Shown piece after piece: positions 15,177 through 24,373 of a DNA stretch of 64,000 bases (its first letter is position 1; every line of letters begins with the position of its first letter). The notes below the pieces were generated by a model. The model saw nothing but the letters and a program-made list of their open reading frames with translations, did not search any database and was not told the origin of the DNA. Location of the stretch: assembly GCF_000829465.1 (NCBI RefSeq), contig NZ_JXAL01000024.1, positions 62,001 through 126,000 of the forward strand, written 5' to 3'. Origin of the DNA: Cohnella kolymensis (GTDB lineage: Bacteria > Bacillota > Bacilli > Paenibacillales > Paenibacillaceae). Made by a program: the position numbers and the translations under genes.

Positions 15177-16241
15177 TTATTTTGCCGTTTGTTTGATTAA
15201 ATCAAAAACAAAGGACAAGGCATCGTTTTGTATAAATTTCTCCATATTTTGTTTGTAAACCTCGCGATGGTCATATACACGAATAATGTCGCTTATCATT
15301 GTTTCAACTGTAAGATGTTCTTCGTAAAGCACTTCGGAGAAACCTGATTTTTTGAAGGAAGCAGCATTCAATATTTGGTCGCCACGACTCTGTTCCTTTG
15401 TCAAAGGAATAAGTAGCATCGGCTTATGCAAAATTAAGAACTCGAAAATAGAATTAGCGCCTGCCCTAGAGATAACTATGTCAGTCATCGCCATTACATC
15501 AGCAAGCTCTTCGTTCAGGTATTCGTATTGTTTATATTCCGGACATTGAATAGTAGAATCTATTTGCTCTTTACCACAAAGATGAACAACTTGAAATCTT
15601 TGAATCAGTTGATTTAATCCTGCTCGTATCGTTTCATTTATTTTTCGGGAACCTAGGCTGCCGCCCATGATCAGTAGAATAGGTTTTTTATCGGTGAATT
15701 GGCAGTACTGTCTACCCCGTTCAGCACTCCCTCGCTTTAAGTCCTGACGAACAATAGGTCCGACATAATGACTTTTTTCCTTTGGTAAAAATTTTTCTGT
15801 GTCAGGGAAGGTAGTACAAACGGCTGCAGCAAAAGGAATACACAATCTATTAGCCAATCCTGGTGTAACGTCTGACTCATGAAGAATTACAGGGACTTTA
15901 TTGAGCCAAGCCCCAATGACGACAGGGACCGAAACGAATCCCCCTTTTGAAAATAAAACATTCGGTTTCTGTTGCTTTATCAAACGATAAGCCTGAAGAA
16001 TTCCTTTAACGATTTTGAACGGATCTTTGATATTCTGCCAGTCAAAGTATCTTCTTAGCTTGCCTGTTGCAACACCATGGTATCTCACACCGGGAATGGA
16101 TGAAACGAGCTGTTTTTCTATGCCGCTTTCCGAGCCCATGTATTCGACTGACCAGCCATCTTGAAGGAAACGAGGAATTAACGCAATATTCACCGTCACG
16201 TGGCCGGCCGAGCCACCTCCGGTGAAAATAATTTTTTTCAT
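15177..16241 (-). CDS. murG: MurG-like N-acetylglucosaminyltransferase (second-copy type)
   Basis: The 354-aa GT28/GT-B protein has the MurG signatures: GGGSAGHV near residue 8 (nucleotide-sugar and lipid contact loop), FSKGGFVSVPVVIGAW, HESDVTPGLANR, GGSLGSRKINE in the linker and SRAGANSIFEFLILHKPMLL for UDP-GlcNAc binding. MurG converts lipid I to lipid II on the inner face of the membrane. It is not in a dcw cluster, so this is probably the stand-alone paralogue seen in many Bacilli (murG2-type). The substrate could be another lipid-linked acceptor. It starts inside the stop of a 47-aa gene (ATGA overlap). Confidence 0.88.
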   Translation of the reverse strand: MKKIIFTGGGSAGHVTVNIALIPRFLQDGWSVEYMGSESGIEKQLVSSIPGVRYHGVATGKLRRYFDWQNIKDPFKIVKGILQAYRLIKQQKPNVLFSKGGFVSVPVVIGAWLNKVPVILHESDVTPGLANRLCIPFAAAVCTTFPDTEKFLPKEKSHYVGPIVRQDLKRGSAERGRQYCQFTDKKPILLIMGGSLGSRKINETIRAGLNQLIQRFQVVHLCGKEQIDSTIQCPEYKQYEYLNEELADVMAMTDIVISRAGANSIFEFLILHKPMLLIPLTKEQSRGDQILNAASFKKSGFSEVLYEEHLTVETMISDIIRVYDHREVYKQNMEKFIQNDALSFVFDLIKQTAK

Positions 16242-16381
16242 AATTCTCCTTTTGCTTTCATGTCTTCCGTATTTTCTGAGCCATCTGCAAACGATAACCC
16301 CTTGTCGGCAAGGGCTCGACGGAGCAATTCTTTAGGAAGGTCGCTTCCAACTTCTTCGGCCTTCGGCTGTTCGTTTGTCAC
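16238..16381 (-). CDS. 47-aa polar protein coupled to murG
   Basis: GTG at 16381 follows AGGAGGGAT at a good distance, and the frame ends in TGA at 16238-16240, overlapping the murG ATG (ATGA). The product, VTNEQPKAEEVGSDLPKELL then RRALADKGLSFADGSENTED, is charged and soluble with a likely helix (PKELLRRALADKGL). No family is recognised. The strong ribosome site and the four-base overlap make it a credible leader gene that sets murG translation or encodes a partner. Confidence 0.6.
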   Translation of the reverse strand: MTNEQPKAEEVGSDLPKELLRRALADKGLSFADGSENTEDMKAKGEL

Positions 16382-16507
16382 AACAATCCCTCCTGTCTTT
16401 TCAGATAAATACTACCATAATCAGGTAATCGATACCTTTCTTGACGTGCGGGATATACCCATGATATTATCTTATCCTTCCAATTTCTACCGATAGGAGG
16501 GAAGCAT

Positions 16508-17302
16508 TTGATTCAACTAAATGAAATAAGCAAATCTTTCAAGATTGCCAAGCGGTCCGCCGGCTTGCGTCAAGCTATGAAAGCGCTTTTTGTGCGCGAA
16601 TATTCTCATGTGAATGCGTTGGAAGGTATTTCTTTCCGCATAACCCCCGGAGAAATCGTTGGCTATATCGGTCCGAACGGTGCCGGAAAATCGACCACAA
16701 TTAAAGTAATGAGCGGAATTATGGTGCCGGATAGCGGAGCTTGTTCGATCATGGGCTATACGCCTTGGAAGGACAGAGTAGCGTATGTGCGAAACATTGG
16801 GGTGGTGTTCGGCCAACGTTCCCAACTGTGGTGGGATGTTCCGGTGATCGATTCTTTCGAGCTTCTTAAGGATATTTACAAAATATCAGGCACAGAGTAC
16901 AAGGCCAACTTGGAGTTGCTGACGGAAACGCTTGACCTGGGTGCTCTGCTCCATACGCCTGTCCGACAACTAAGTCTCGGGCAAAGAATGCGTTGTGAAA
17001 TCGCCGCCTCGCTGCTTCACGGACCGCGAATTCTTTTCCTGGACGAACCGACGATCGGCCTGGATGCCGTCAGCAAACTGGCTGTTCGACAATTCATCAA
17101 GGACATCAATAAAGAAAAAGGTGTAACCGTCATTCTTACCACGCACGATATGAATGACATCGAAGCCCTTGCTGACAGGATCCTCATGATCGGCAAGGGA
17201 AGACTTCTGTATGACGGCGGATTGGAAAAGTTTCGGGGACAATTCGGAGAAAAAACGATGGATGAAGCGGTTGTGCAAATGTATAGGGAGTATCAGATAT
17301 GA
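16508..17302 (+). CDS. ABC-2 transporter ATP-binding protein
   Basis: The 264-aa ATPase has Walker A GPNGAGKST near residue 60, a Q-loop region (VVFGQRSQLWWDV), signature LSLGQRMR, Walker B ILFLDEPTIGLD and an H-loop (TTHDMND). The start is TTG at 16508, placed seven bases after AGGAGG. It is the first of three genes (ATPase, permease, permease) with a 4-base overlap to the next. The FGQRSQLWWD motif is typical of the subgroup paired with DUF990-type permeases, which export an unknown substrate (drug, lipid or peptide). The unit diverges from the murG gene pair. Confidence 0.9.
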   Translation: MIQLNEISKSFKIAKRSAGLRQAMKALFVREYSHVNALEGISFRITPGEIVGYIGPNGAGKSTTIKVMSGIMVPDSGACSIMGYTPWKDRVAYVRNIGVVFGQRSQLWWDVPVIDSFELLKDIYKISGTEYKANLELLTETLDLGALLHTPVRQLSLGQRMRCEIAASLLHGPRILFLDEPTIGLDAVSKLAVRQFIKDINKEKGVTVILTTHDMNDIEALADRILMIGKGRLLYDGGLEKFRGQFGEKTMDEAVVQMYREYQI

Positions 17303-18108
17303 GGGCGTATATATCCGTTGGGAAGCTGCGATTCATTAACGGCTTGCAGTACCGATCCGCCGCTTTCGCCGGCATTGCAACCCAATTTTTCTGGGGGTTC
17401 ATCATTATCATGATTTACAAGGCGTTTTTCAGCCAAAATGATCCCCTCCGGATGACGTCCATCTCGCTTGATCAACTTGTATCGTATGTGTGGCTTCAAC
17501 AAGCTTTTATTACGTTCATTGTTCTCTGGTTTCGAGATGCGGAGATTTTCCAGCTGATCACGACCGGTAATATCGCTTATGAATTATGCCGCCCTTGTGC
17601 GATTTATGAATACTGGTATGTCAAACTGCTCGCAACGCGGCTCGCCAGCGCACTGCTCCGCTGCTTCCCGATTCTGATTGCGGCATTTGCTCTCCCGCAG
17701 CCCTATCGAATGGAAAATCCGCCTAGTTTTGTCTCATTTGCGCTGTTCGCGGTGACGCTCTGCATGGGACTGCTGCTCCTTGTGTCCATCTCCATGTTCA
17801 TCTATATTTCCGTATTCTGGACAATGTCTCCGGTCGGCTCAACGCTGATGATCGGCGCCTTCGGGGAGTTCATGGCTGGGTTGATCATTCCGGTTCCGTT
17901 GATGCCCGAGTGGCTGCAGAAGATCGCCTATTCTTTGCCGTTTCGATGGACGGCTGATTTTCCTTTTCGCGTGTACTCGGGACAGATCCCGGCACACGAT
18001 GCGGCATGGGGTATTCTGGTTCAGCTGGTTTGGCTCGTTGTACTCGTTACCCTCGGCAAAATGCTGATGAACAAAGCACTGCGGCAAGTCGTCGTACAAG
18101 GAGGATGA
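17299..18108 (+). CDS. ABC-2 family permease (DUF990-type), first subunit
   Basis: The 269-aa protein has six predicted helices and begins MRAYISVGKLRFINGLQYRS, followed by the conserved QFFWGFIIIMIYKAF. It contains ITTGNIAYELCRPC and MAGLIIPVPLMPEWLQKIAY, which are signatures of the DUF990/ABC-2 permease family (TGxIaxxLxRP and GxxIPlxlfP). The ATG overlaps the stop of the ATPase gene (ATGA). It should form the channel together with the next permease, energised by the upstream ATPase. Confidence 0.85.
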   Translation: MRAYISVGKLRFINGLQYRSAAFAGIATQFFWGFIIIMIYKAFFSQNDPLRMTSISLDQLVSYVWLQQAFITFIVLWFRDAEIFQLITTGNIAYELCRPCAIYEYWYVKLLATRLASALLRCFPILIAAFALPQPYRMENPPSFVSFALFAVTLCMGLLLLVSISMFIYISVFWTMSPVGSTLMIGAFGEFMAGLIIPVPLMPEWLQKIAYSLPFRWTADFPFRVYSGQIPAHDAAWGILVQLVWLVVLVTLGKMLMNKALRQVVVQGG

Positions 18109-18112
18109 GCGG

Positions 18113-18895
18113 ATGGTTCTTTATTGGAAATATCTGACCATCTTATTTAAATCGCAGCTTCAGTACAGGACTTCCTTCTGGCTTCTCACGGCAGGTCAAT
18201 TTTTGGTTCCGTTCGCCGTGTTTGCCGGAATGTATTTTCTTTTTCAACGCTTCGGTCAGATCGAAGGCTGGACTTTCTATGAAGTGGCGCTATGCTTCGG
18301 CATTATTCATGTCGCTTTTTCTTTAGGAGAATGCTTGGCACGCGGGTTCGATGCATTTTCATCGCTCGTGATCGGGGGAGACTTCGATCGGATTCTCGTC
18401 CGTCCGAGGAGCACGGTGCTCCAGGTGCTGGGATCCAAATTTGAATTCACTCGCGTCGGCCGATTGGTTCAAGGAATTTTTGTACTCATTTGGGCTGTTA
18501 CACACATTTCAGTGGATTGGAATATTGCAAAAGCGGTCACACTCTTGCTCATGATCGGCTGCGGGGTTTTGATTTTCTCGGGCATCTTTATTCTCGCCGC
18601 GACGATGTGTTTCTGGACCGTGCAGGGGCTTGAAGTAGCCAACATCTTTACCGACGGCGGTAGGGAGATGGCGCAATACCCTCTTCAGATTTATGAAAAA
18701 TGGGTGAAAGTGTTCTTCACTTTTATCATTCCGTTCGGGTGCGTCAACTATCTGCCTTTGCTGTTTATCCTGGACAAAACAAATGGGAGCAGCATCGGTT
18801 ACATGCTGGCTCCCCTTGCCGGAGCAATATTCATCCTCCCCTGTCTTGCGATATGGCACGTCGGTGTGAGGCATTACCGCTCCACAGGATCTTGA
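18113..18895 (+). CDS. ABC-2 family permease (DUF990-type), second subunit
   Basis: This is the partner permease (260 aa, six helices), starting WKYLTILFKSQLQYRTSFWL. Family features include LARGFDAFSSLVIGGDFDRI, LVRPRSTVLQVLGSKFE and the C-terminal PFGCVNYLPLLFILDK. It starts four bases after the previous stop with AAGGAGG placed inside the previous gene's end. The three genes form a complete half-size exporter. Nothing in the neighbourhood (a convergent ParB-like gene follows) reveals the substrate. Confidence 0.85.
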   Translation: MVLYWKYLTILFKSQLQYRTSFWLLTAGQFLVPFAVFAGMYFLFQRFGQIEGWTFYEVALCFGIIHVAFSLGECLARGFDAFSSLVIGGDFDRILVRPRSTVLQVLGSKFEFTRVGRLVQGIFVLIWAVTHISVDWNIAKAVTLLLMIGCGVLIFSGIFILAATMCFWTVQGLEVANIFTDGGREMAQYPLQIYEKWVKVFFTFIIPFGCVNYLPLLFILDKTNGSSIGYMLAPLAGAIFILPCLAIWHVGVRHYRSTGS

Positions 18896-18896
18896 A

Positions 18897-19391
18897 TCAC
18901 TGGCTATTTGTAAGTAATTCATCAACCTTCGCTTTCATGGACAATAGTGTCGTTTTCTTATATTGAAGCGCAAGCCGAAGCACTCTGATTTGCTGTCGTC
19001 GGGATAAATGTCTGAATCGAGAATCCTGCTTCAAGAACGCTCTAATGATGGACCAGCTGCTCGCGGCTACCCGCTCTCGTTTCAGGTACGGGACGGCATA
19101 AGGCAATTTTCGTTTTCGGATCCGGTGCAGGAGCGAAGCAAGGCCGGATGAAACTTTACTTTCGTCCACCAGACATGGCGCAACGTTCTTCTTCGTATGT
19201 TTTTTGAGATATTCAAAATGGTTGTTCCCGCTTACAATAACGTAACCGCCTTCTTTTCTGCTCTTGCGGACAATCATCAAATGGAGACAATCCTGAGCGG
19301 CTTTGCGAAGCTCCTTGAGACGCTGCGTTATTTTCACGGAAACTCCGGGTTTGATCTTGCTAAGAGGTATATATTGCACCGTATATCTCAT
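18897..19391 (-). CDS. ParB-like N-terminal domain protein
   Basis: I chose ATG at 19391 because GGAGG stands six bases upstream; an upstream ATG at 19409 lacks one. The product (164 aa) begins YTVQYIPLSKIKPGVSVKIT, like the start of ParB/Spo0J nuclease-fold domains, and has LHLMIVRKSRKEGGYVIVSG, NNHFEYLKKH, corresponding to the ParB box region (P-I-x-V-x...-Y-x-I-x-x-G-x-x-R) but without the usual G-E-R arginine. The basic C-terminal half (RHLSRRQQIRVLRLALQYKK) is helical. It could bind DNA or nucleotide. It converges on the ABC exporter with one base between stops. Confidence 0.6.
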   Translation of the reverse strand: MRYTVQYIPLSKIKPGVSVKITQRLKELRKAAQDCLHLMIVRKSRKEGGYVIVSGNNHFEYLKKHTKKNVAPCLVDESKVSSGLASLLHRIRKRKLPYAVPYLKRERVAASSWSIIRAFLKQDSRFRHLSRRQQIRVLRLALQYKKTTLLSMKAKVDELLTNSQ

Positions 19392-19538
19392 AGCAACCTC
19401 CAGCTTCATGATTTTGAATATATGCAGTATATGCGATACGCAGCTTGTTTGCGCCCAAATGACGATGAAGGATTATCGTGCGTGTATGGTGAATTTAACA
19501 GTTAGGTTTCTAGATGTACTTAGGGAGGACGTGATCAT

Positions 19539-19776
19539 ATGAGAGAACTGTCTGATCTATTGTTTTTCATCTCTTTGGGACTCATTGTATTGGCTTTCTT
19601 CGCAGCAACGTTGCTTGGACCAAGGGTCATAAGAGGTGCTGACGGACTGCCCTTAGACGACAACACAGAAATCTTGGCCAGGCAAGATAAAGGAATAAAA
19701 AAAAGTTTTTCGCTCTTGGTTGTTATGGATCGGCGTTATAGGAATCATTTCATCCGTGATCTTAAGCAGCATATAG
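19539..19776 (+). pseudogene. Small two-helix membrane protein gene with frameshift
   Basis: The ATG at 19539 (GGAGG upstream) encodes a first membrane helix (LSDLLFFISLGLIVLAFFAA) and a polar loop ending EILARQDKGIKK. In the original frame the rest is charged and unlikely. In the next frame the sequence after the A8 run at 19697-19704 reads WLLWIGVIGIISSVILSSI and stops at TAG 19774-19776, a good second membrane helix. A single-base change in the A8/T5 homopolymer therefore restores a plausible protein of about 78 residues. No family assigned. Confidence 0.5.
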
Positions 19777-19795
19777 GGTAATCACTAAAACAAAC

Positions 19796-19815
19796 GGGCA
19801 GCCTTATGGCTGTCC
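19796..19815 (+). terminator. Rho-independent terminator
   Basis: GGGCAGCC pairs with GGCTGTCC around a TTAT loop, followed by ATTTTTG. It ends the small membrane protein transcript and precedes the merR promoter. Confidence 0.8.
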
Positions 19816-19875
19816 ATTTTTGTTATCTTGGACACATTGCCTATCCGTTCCTCCTAAAAAAATCCATAATAAGTG

Positions 19876-19906
19876 TTGACTCTCACGTTGCGTGATACTT
19901 TATGAT
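19876..19906 (+). promoter_or_regulatory. MerR-type promoter with 19-bp spacer and dyad
   Basis: TTGACT (19876-19881) and TATGAT (19901-19906) are separated by 19 bases rather than 17, the hallmark of promoters that MerR proteins untwist. The spacer holds the dyad TCACG-TTG-CGTGA (19883-19895). The downstream gene encodes a MerR regulator, so autoregulation is the likely role. Confidence 0.8.
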
Positions 19907-19931
19907 CAGTATTAGAAGGAGGCCCTGACAG

Positions 19932-20666
19932 ATGAGAGTGAAAGAAGTAGCCGATTTAGTCGGCATAAGCGTGCGCACGCTTCATCACTACGATGAGATC
20001 GGGCTGTTGACGCCCGATGAGATCACCGACTCCGGTTACCGCCTTTACTCCGACGCCAATCTCGGGATGCTTCAGCAGATCCTGTTTTTTAGAGAACTCG
20101 GCCTGCCTTTAAGAAGGATTAAAGAGCTTATCAACGATCCGTCATTCGACCGCCAGGAAACGTTGGAACTGCATCGGAAGATGCTGCTAGAGAAACGAGG
20201 CCGCCTCGATAAAATGATTGAGACGATTGATAAGACGATACGGCACACGAAAGGAGAGATTGAAATGTCAAACAAAGAGAAATTCGAAGGCTTTGATTTC
20301 AGCCATAACCCGTACGAGCAGGAAGCTCGTGAACGTTGGGGAGATCAAGCGGTCGATAAGTCAAACGCTAAACTGGGCAGCATGTCTAAAGAAGAACAAG
20401 CAGCAATGTCACAAGAAATTGGTGCGATCTATCAGAAAATCGCGGCTGTCCGTAACGGTTCCCCTGAATCGGAAGAGGCGCAAGCGGCAATCGGTGAGTG
20501 GTATACGCTCCTGAACAGAATGGGCGTTTATTCGCTGGAAGCATTCAAAGGTTTAGGGCAACTGTACGTGGATGATGAACGGTTCACCAAAAACATCGAC
20601 AAGTACGGCGACGGTCTGGCAAAATATATGCGGGATGCAATGGCAGTATACGCGGATAAGAACTAA
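19932..20666 (+). CDS. MerR-family regulator with TipAS effector domain
   Basis: The 244-aa protein starts with a MerR winged helix (residues 1-70: MRVKEVADLVGISVRTLHHY, DEIGLLTPDEITDSGYRLY) and a coiled-coil linker (residues 75-110). The C-terminal TipAS-like domain (residues about 115-244: NPYEQEARERWGDQAVDKSN, then WYTLLNRMGVYSLEAFKGLG, YVDDERFTKNIDKYGDGLAKY) binds antibiotics in Streptomyces TipA and in Bacillus Mta. The likely function is drug-triggered activation of its own promoter and possibly an efflux gene elsewhere. GGAGG lies upstream of the ATG. It is autoregulated through the 19-bp-spacer promoter. Confidence 0.92.
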   Translation: MRVKEVADLVGISVRTLHHYDEIGLLTPDEITDSGYRLYSDANLGMLQQILFFRELGLPLRRIKELINDPSFDRQETLELHRKMLLEKRGRLDKMIETIDKTIRHTKGEIEMSNKEKFEGFDFSHNPYEQEARERWGDQAVDKSNAKLGSMSKEEQAAMSQEIGAIYQKIAAVRNGSPESEEAQAAIGEWYTLLNRMGVYSLEAFKGLGQLYVDDERFTKNIDKYGDGLAKYMRDAMAVYADKN

Positions 20667-20675
20667 AAAAAGAAG

Positions 20676-20695
20676 CCCATCCTTAGTCGGATGGG
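20676..20695 (+). terminator. Terminator after merR-type gene
   Basis: CCCATCC (20676-20682) pairs with GGATGGG (20689-20695). A preceding A run and TTCCGTT following suggest use on either strand. It lies ten bases beyond the stop. Confidence 0.65.
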
Positions 20696-20831
20696 TTCCG
20701 TTAAGAAATGGCGGCCGAAAAAATGGCAGAATAGCTTAATAAGATATGAAGCAAGGAGCAGTTTGCCTAAGGCGGCTTCTCCTTGTTTTTATTGAGCTAC
20801 TTGAACCCCTCGTTGTGCAGACGATTCATGG

Positions 20832-21731
20832 TCAATACATCTCCTTTAGACGCTTAATATCTTGTCTAGGTGGGAAACCAAACATGCGAGAATATTCACG
20901 GCTGAATTGCGATGGACTTTCATAGCCTACTCGGAATGCGACATCAGCGGCATCTGTTGACTCGGATAATAACAGACGCCGTGCTTCATGCAGTCTCAGT
21001 TGTTTTTGAAACTGAATAGGGCTCATAGCGGTTACCTCTTTAAAGTGTCTGTGAAAGGAAGATATACTCATGCTGGCTATTTCCGCAAGATCTTCAATCC
21101 GCAATGGCTTATCAGAGTTATTGATAATATGTTCGGTAGCCTCCCTGATTCCATAGGCACTGCTTCCTTCCATTGCAATTTGTGCCAGCGTTACACCAAA
21201 CTGCCCTTGCAGAAGCTTGTACAGAATTTCCTTTATATAGATAGGAGCTAAAAACGGTATGTCTTTGGGTTTGTCCAGCAAACGAGCTAACCTGATTATC
21301 GCGTCCAGCATAGATAACTCCATCTGACCGACAAACATAGCTCGCTTTGCATTTTCTTGTGGAGTGGTTTTAATTCCAGAGTCCTTCAAAACCTCCAAAA
21401 TTTGATTCTTCGTAAATTCAAGTGTGAAACTCAAATACGGAGCATCAGAAGAAGCTTTAATGACCTGACCGATGACTGGTAAATTTATCGATGAAAGAAG
21501 GTAGTCGGCAGGGCCATACTGATAACGTTCATCTGCCAACAATACCTCTTTCAAACCTTGAGCTATGAAACAGAAGGAAGACTTGTAAACTCCGCGGGCT
21601 GGCTCGGTCACCTTAGAGTGGCGAATAAAAAATAAAGCTGGGATAGCAGTGTCGTTAATTCCATCCTGACGCGAATGACGCTCAATCAGTTTGGCGAGCT
21701 CATTCTGTTGCTTTTGTTCTTCTTCAGTCAT
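20832..21731 (-). CDS. AraC-family transcriptional regulator (AraC_N type)
   Basis: I chose ATG at 21731, which has AAAGGAGGA upstream; earlier codons lack a site. The 299-aa product has an N-terminal AraC_N cupin-like domain (PARGVYKSSFCFIAQGLKEV, then YGPADYLLSSINLPV) and a C-terminal double helix-turn-helix (LAEIASMSISSFHRHFKEVT, then DAADVAFRVGYESPSQFSRE). Members of this subfamily commonly sit next to, and activate, oxidoreductase genes. It diverges from an aldo/keto reductase gene 188 bases away, the probable target. Confidence 0.9.
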   Translation of the reverse strand: MTEEEQKQQNELAKLIERHSRQDGINDTAIPALFFIRHSKVTEPARGVYKSSFCFIAQGLKEVLLADERYQYGPADYLLSSINLPVIGQVIKASSDAPYLSFTLEFTKNQILEVLKDSGIKTTPQENAKRAMFVGQMELSMLDAIIRLARLLDKPKDIPFLAPIYIKEILYKLLQGQFGVTLAQIAMEGSSAYGIREATEHIINNSDKPLRIEDLAEIASMSISSFHRHFKEVTAMSPIQFQKQLRLHEARRLLLSESTDAADVAFRVGYESPSQFSREYSRMFGFPPRQDIKRLKEMY

Positions 21732-21837
21732 ACGCTCCTCCTTTATCGGTTTATCTTTTTCAATTATAGGGCAATCTACACTTTTATAGTAAGTGACAAT
21801 GAGAGGATTAGGCAATCATTTGGCGCGAATGGGATAA

Positions 21838-22770
<933 letters not shown>

Positions 22771-22888
22771 CAATCGCTATTTCGAAACACGTAACCAAAG
22801 TCGATAAACTTGAACGTGGCTGCGAAGTAAGGGATTACGGGTGACCAATTAGGGAGCATAAAAGCCGAAACCCTTGATATATCAATAA

Positions 22889-22928
22889 AAAATGGCATAC
22901 AAATTGGTTGCAATTTGAATGCCATTTT
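22889..22928. terminator. Hairpin terminator between AKR and MerR-like genes
   Basis: AAAATGGCAT (22889-22898) pairs with ATGCCATTTT (22919-22928), continued inside by CAAATT/AATTTG. A and T runs on both sides allow bidirectional action. The 110 bases before it hold nothing recognisable. Confidence 0.75.
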
Positions 22929-23012
22929 GCGTTTGAAATCTTACTTTGCACCTCAAAACGGAGCCCGTTATTGTCTCTGACCATTCGGACCACGCGGATC
23001 CGGCAGCTTCAA

Positions 23013-23657
23013 TCACAAACCATAAGCGCGGCGCAGCTCCGTTTCAAAATATTTATCCACATAGTCACGCACGAAACGCTCCTTTTCCTCCCTGTCCTCT
23101 TCTTTATTAAACATCCCTTTCTTGACGAGACGCTGAGCCTCCGGAAGCGCTGCCCATTTCTCCAATGCTTCCTTCTGCAGCGCTCGTTCAATGCGCCACT
23201 CGGCCAGACGATCATTAACTCGCTCGATCCGTTCAAGCCGCTGCAAGTCATGATCGTGTCGTGTAATGTCGGACAGACGCGCAGCTGCAGTTTCGGCCAA
23301 TGTGTTCAGCAGCTGATTGTGTTGTTCGAAACGTTCGATCATGAGCTGCTCCAGGTCGGATATCGCTCGCATGACTTCGGCATACAGGCTGTCACCCCTT
23401 GTTCCACCGGTCGCCGCACTCGGCGCAAAGCCTGTTGGAGAGAACCGCCTCTGCACTTCTTCAACGGTTAGACCCTGTGCATAGGCCTCACGGATTTGCG
23501 CCAAGGTACTGATCGAATCTTCTCCAATCGTATAATTTTTATCGTCCTTTTCCAGATCTAACAGATGCCCGTGTTGCCTTATGTATCTGCGCATAGTTGC
23601 AAGGGGAATATTCAGCTGTTTGGCCAGTTCGTGGATTGAAATGCTTGTCCGGTCCAT
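23013..23657 (-). CDS. MerR-type HTH protein with long coiled coil (RacA-like layout)
   Basis: The N-terminal 60 residues form a MerR-like helix-turn-helix: TSISIHELAKQLNIPLATMR, RYIRQHGHLLDLEKDDKNYT. A predicted coiled coil runs through residues about 90-185 (DLEQLMIERFEQHNQLLNTL and following), with a very basic and acidic C-terminus. This is the layout of RacA and DUF3967-type proteins, which bind DNA with the HTH and oligomerise through the coil. RacA anchors the chromosome during sporulation, but this protein need not be orthologous. It is monocistronic. Confidence 0.65.
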   Translation of the reverse strand: MDRTSISIHELAKQLNIPLATMRRYIRQHGHLLDLEKDDKNYTIGEDSISTLAQIREAYAQGLTVEEVQRRFSPTGFAPSAATGGTRGDSLYAEVMRAISDLEQLMIERFEQHNQLLNTLAETAAARLSDITRHDHDLQRLERIERVNDRLAEWRIERALQKEALEKWAALPEAQRLVKKGMFNKEEDREEKERFVRDYVDKYFETELRRAYGL

Positions 23658-23773
23658 GGTTGTGCCTCCGTTTCAATTCGCGCGGATCACGCGTTAGTAA
23701 CGGATACTTTACCAAAATATTATCAAAAATGCTGTCAGTTCCCGTCATGATATAACTGTATTTTTATAAAAGA

Positions 23774-23812
23774 ATAGCCCGGAAAAAGGCAGCAAGCCTT
23801 TGACCGGACTAT
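23774..23812 (-). terminator. Terminator after the DUF2188 gene
   Basis: AATAGCCCGG...AAAGGC pairs with GCCTTTGACCGGACTATT around AGCAA. On the minus strand the hairpin is followed by CTTTTATAAAAA. It lies six bases after the stop codon at 23818. Confidence 0.8.
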
Positions 23813-23817
23813 TCCAA

Positions 23818-24270
23818 TTACTGATAATTATGCTGTTCCTCGATCTTGCCGTCTTCCGCGTGGATGATGGCCATCGTGCCCGCTTCCTCCGCCATTCTCT
23901 TGGCTTCCTTCACGGCTTTGGACTTGGAATTCGTTGTATATTCAGGCTTATCCTCGCCCTCGGCTTTAACGGCCCAACCGTCGTTATCATCAGGTACGAC
24001 ATGAAATCTTGCGTCTTCCGTGCCGGCGCGGTCTTTGAAATACCGATCACGCTCAGCGTTCGAGTCATCCTCTTTCTTGGACGACCGCTTAGATTCTGTT
24101 TCCGGATGATTCTCTGCCCATTCCTTGGCCTTATCCGTAGCGATCGCTATCGCTCTGCCTTCTTCAGAACCGTCTTCGAGCAAGGCGTTCGCGATTTCAA
24201 CGGCTTTTTCGCGGACCCTGGGCTCGAGATTTTTCATTGAAGGGGGATAGTCCCCTTTTCTCCATGGCAT
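23818..24270 (-). CDS. DUF2188 protein with KU/ChaB-like N-terminal region
   Basis: The 150-aa acidic protein has two parts. Residues 1-60 (MPWRKGDYPPSMKNLEPRVR, EKAVEIANALLEDGSEEGRA, IAIATDKAKEWA) resemble the small domain found in ChaB/YdaT-like stress proteins. Residues 85-150 match DUF2188: FHVVPDDNDGWAVKAEGEDK, then SKAVKEAKRMAEEAGTMAII, HAEDGKIEEQHNY. In Bacillus such proteins belong to the general stress group; the molecular role is unknown. ATG at 24270 has GAGGAG upstream. Confidence 0.75.
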   Translation of the reverse strand: MPWRKGDYPPSMKNLEPRVREKAVEIANALLEDGSEEGRAIAIATDKAKEWAENHPETESKRSSKKEDDSNAERDRYFKDRAGTEDARFHVVPDDNDGWAVKAEGEDKPEYTTNSKSKAVKEAKRMAEEAGTMAIIHAEDGKIEEQHNYQ

Positions 24271-24373
24271 GGCAATTCCTCCTCTTGATCGGATGCTCTA
24301 GCATCACCCATAGTCGGATAGGATAACTTTACCCGATCACAGAGGATGGAAAACCGGAAGATCTTGCCCCTAT

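Noticed and set aside
20750-20800. Hairpin with CTTGTTTTTATTG as a plus-strand terminator
   Set aside because: The stem is broken, no plus-strand gene precedes it closely and a better terminator lies at 20676.
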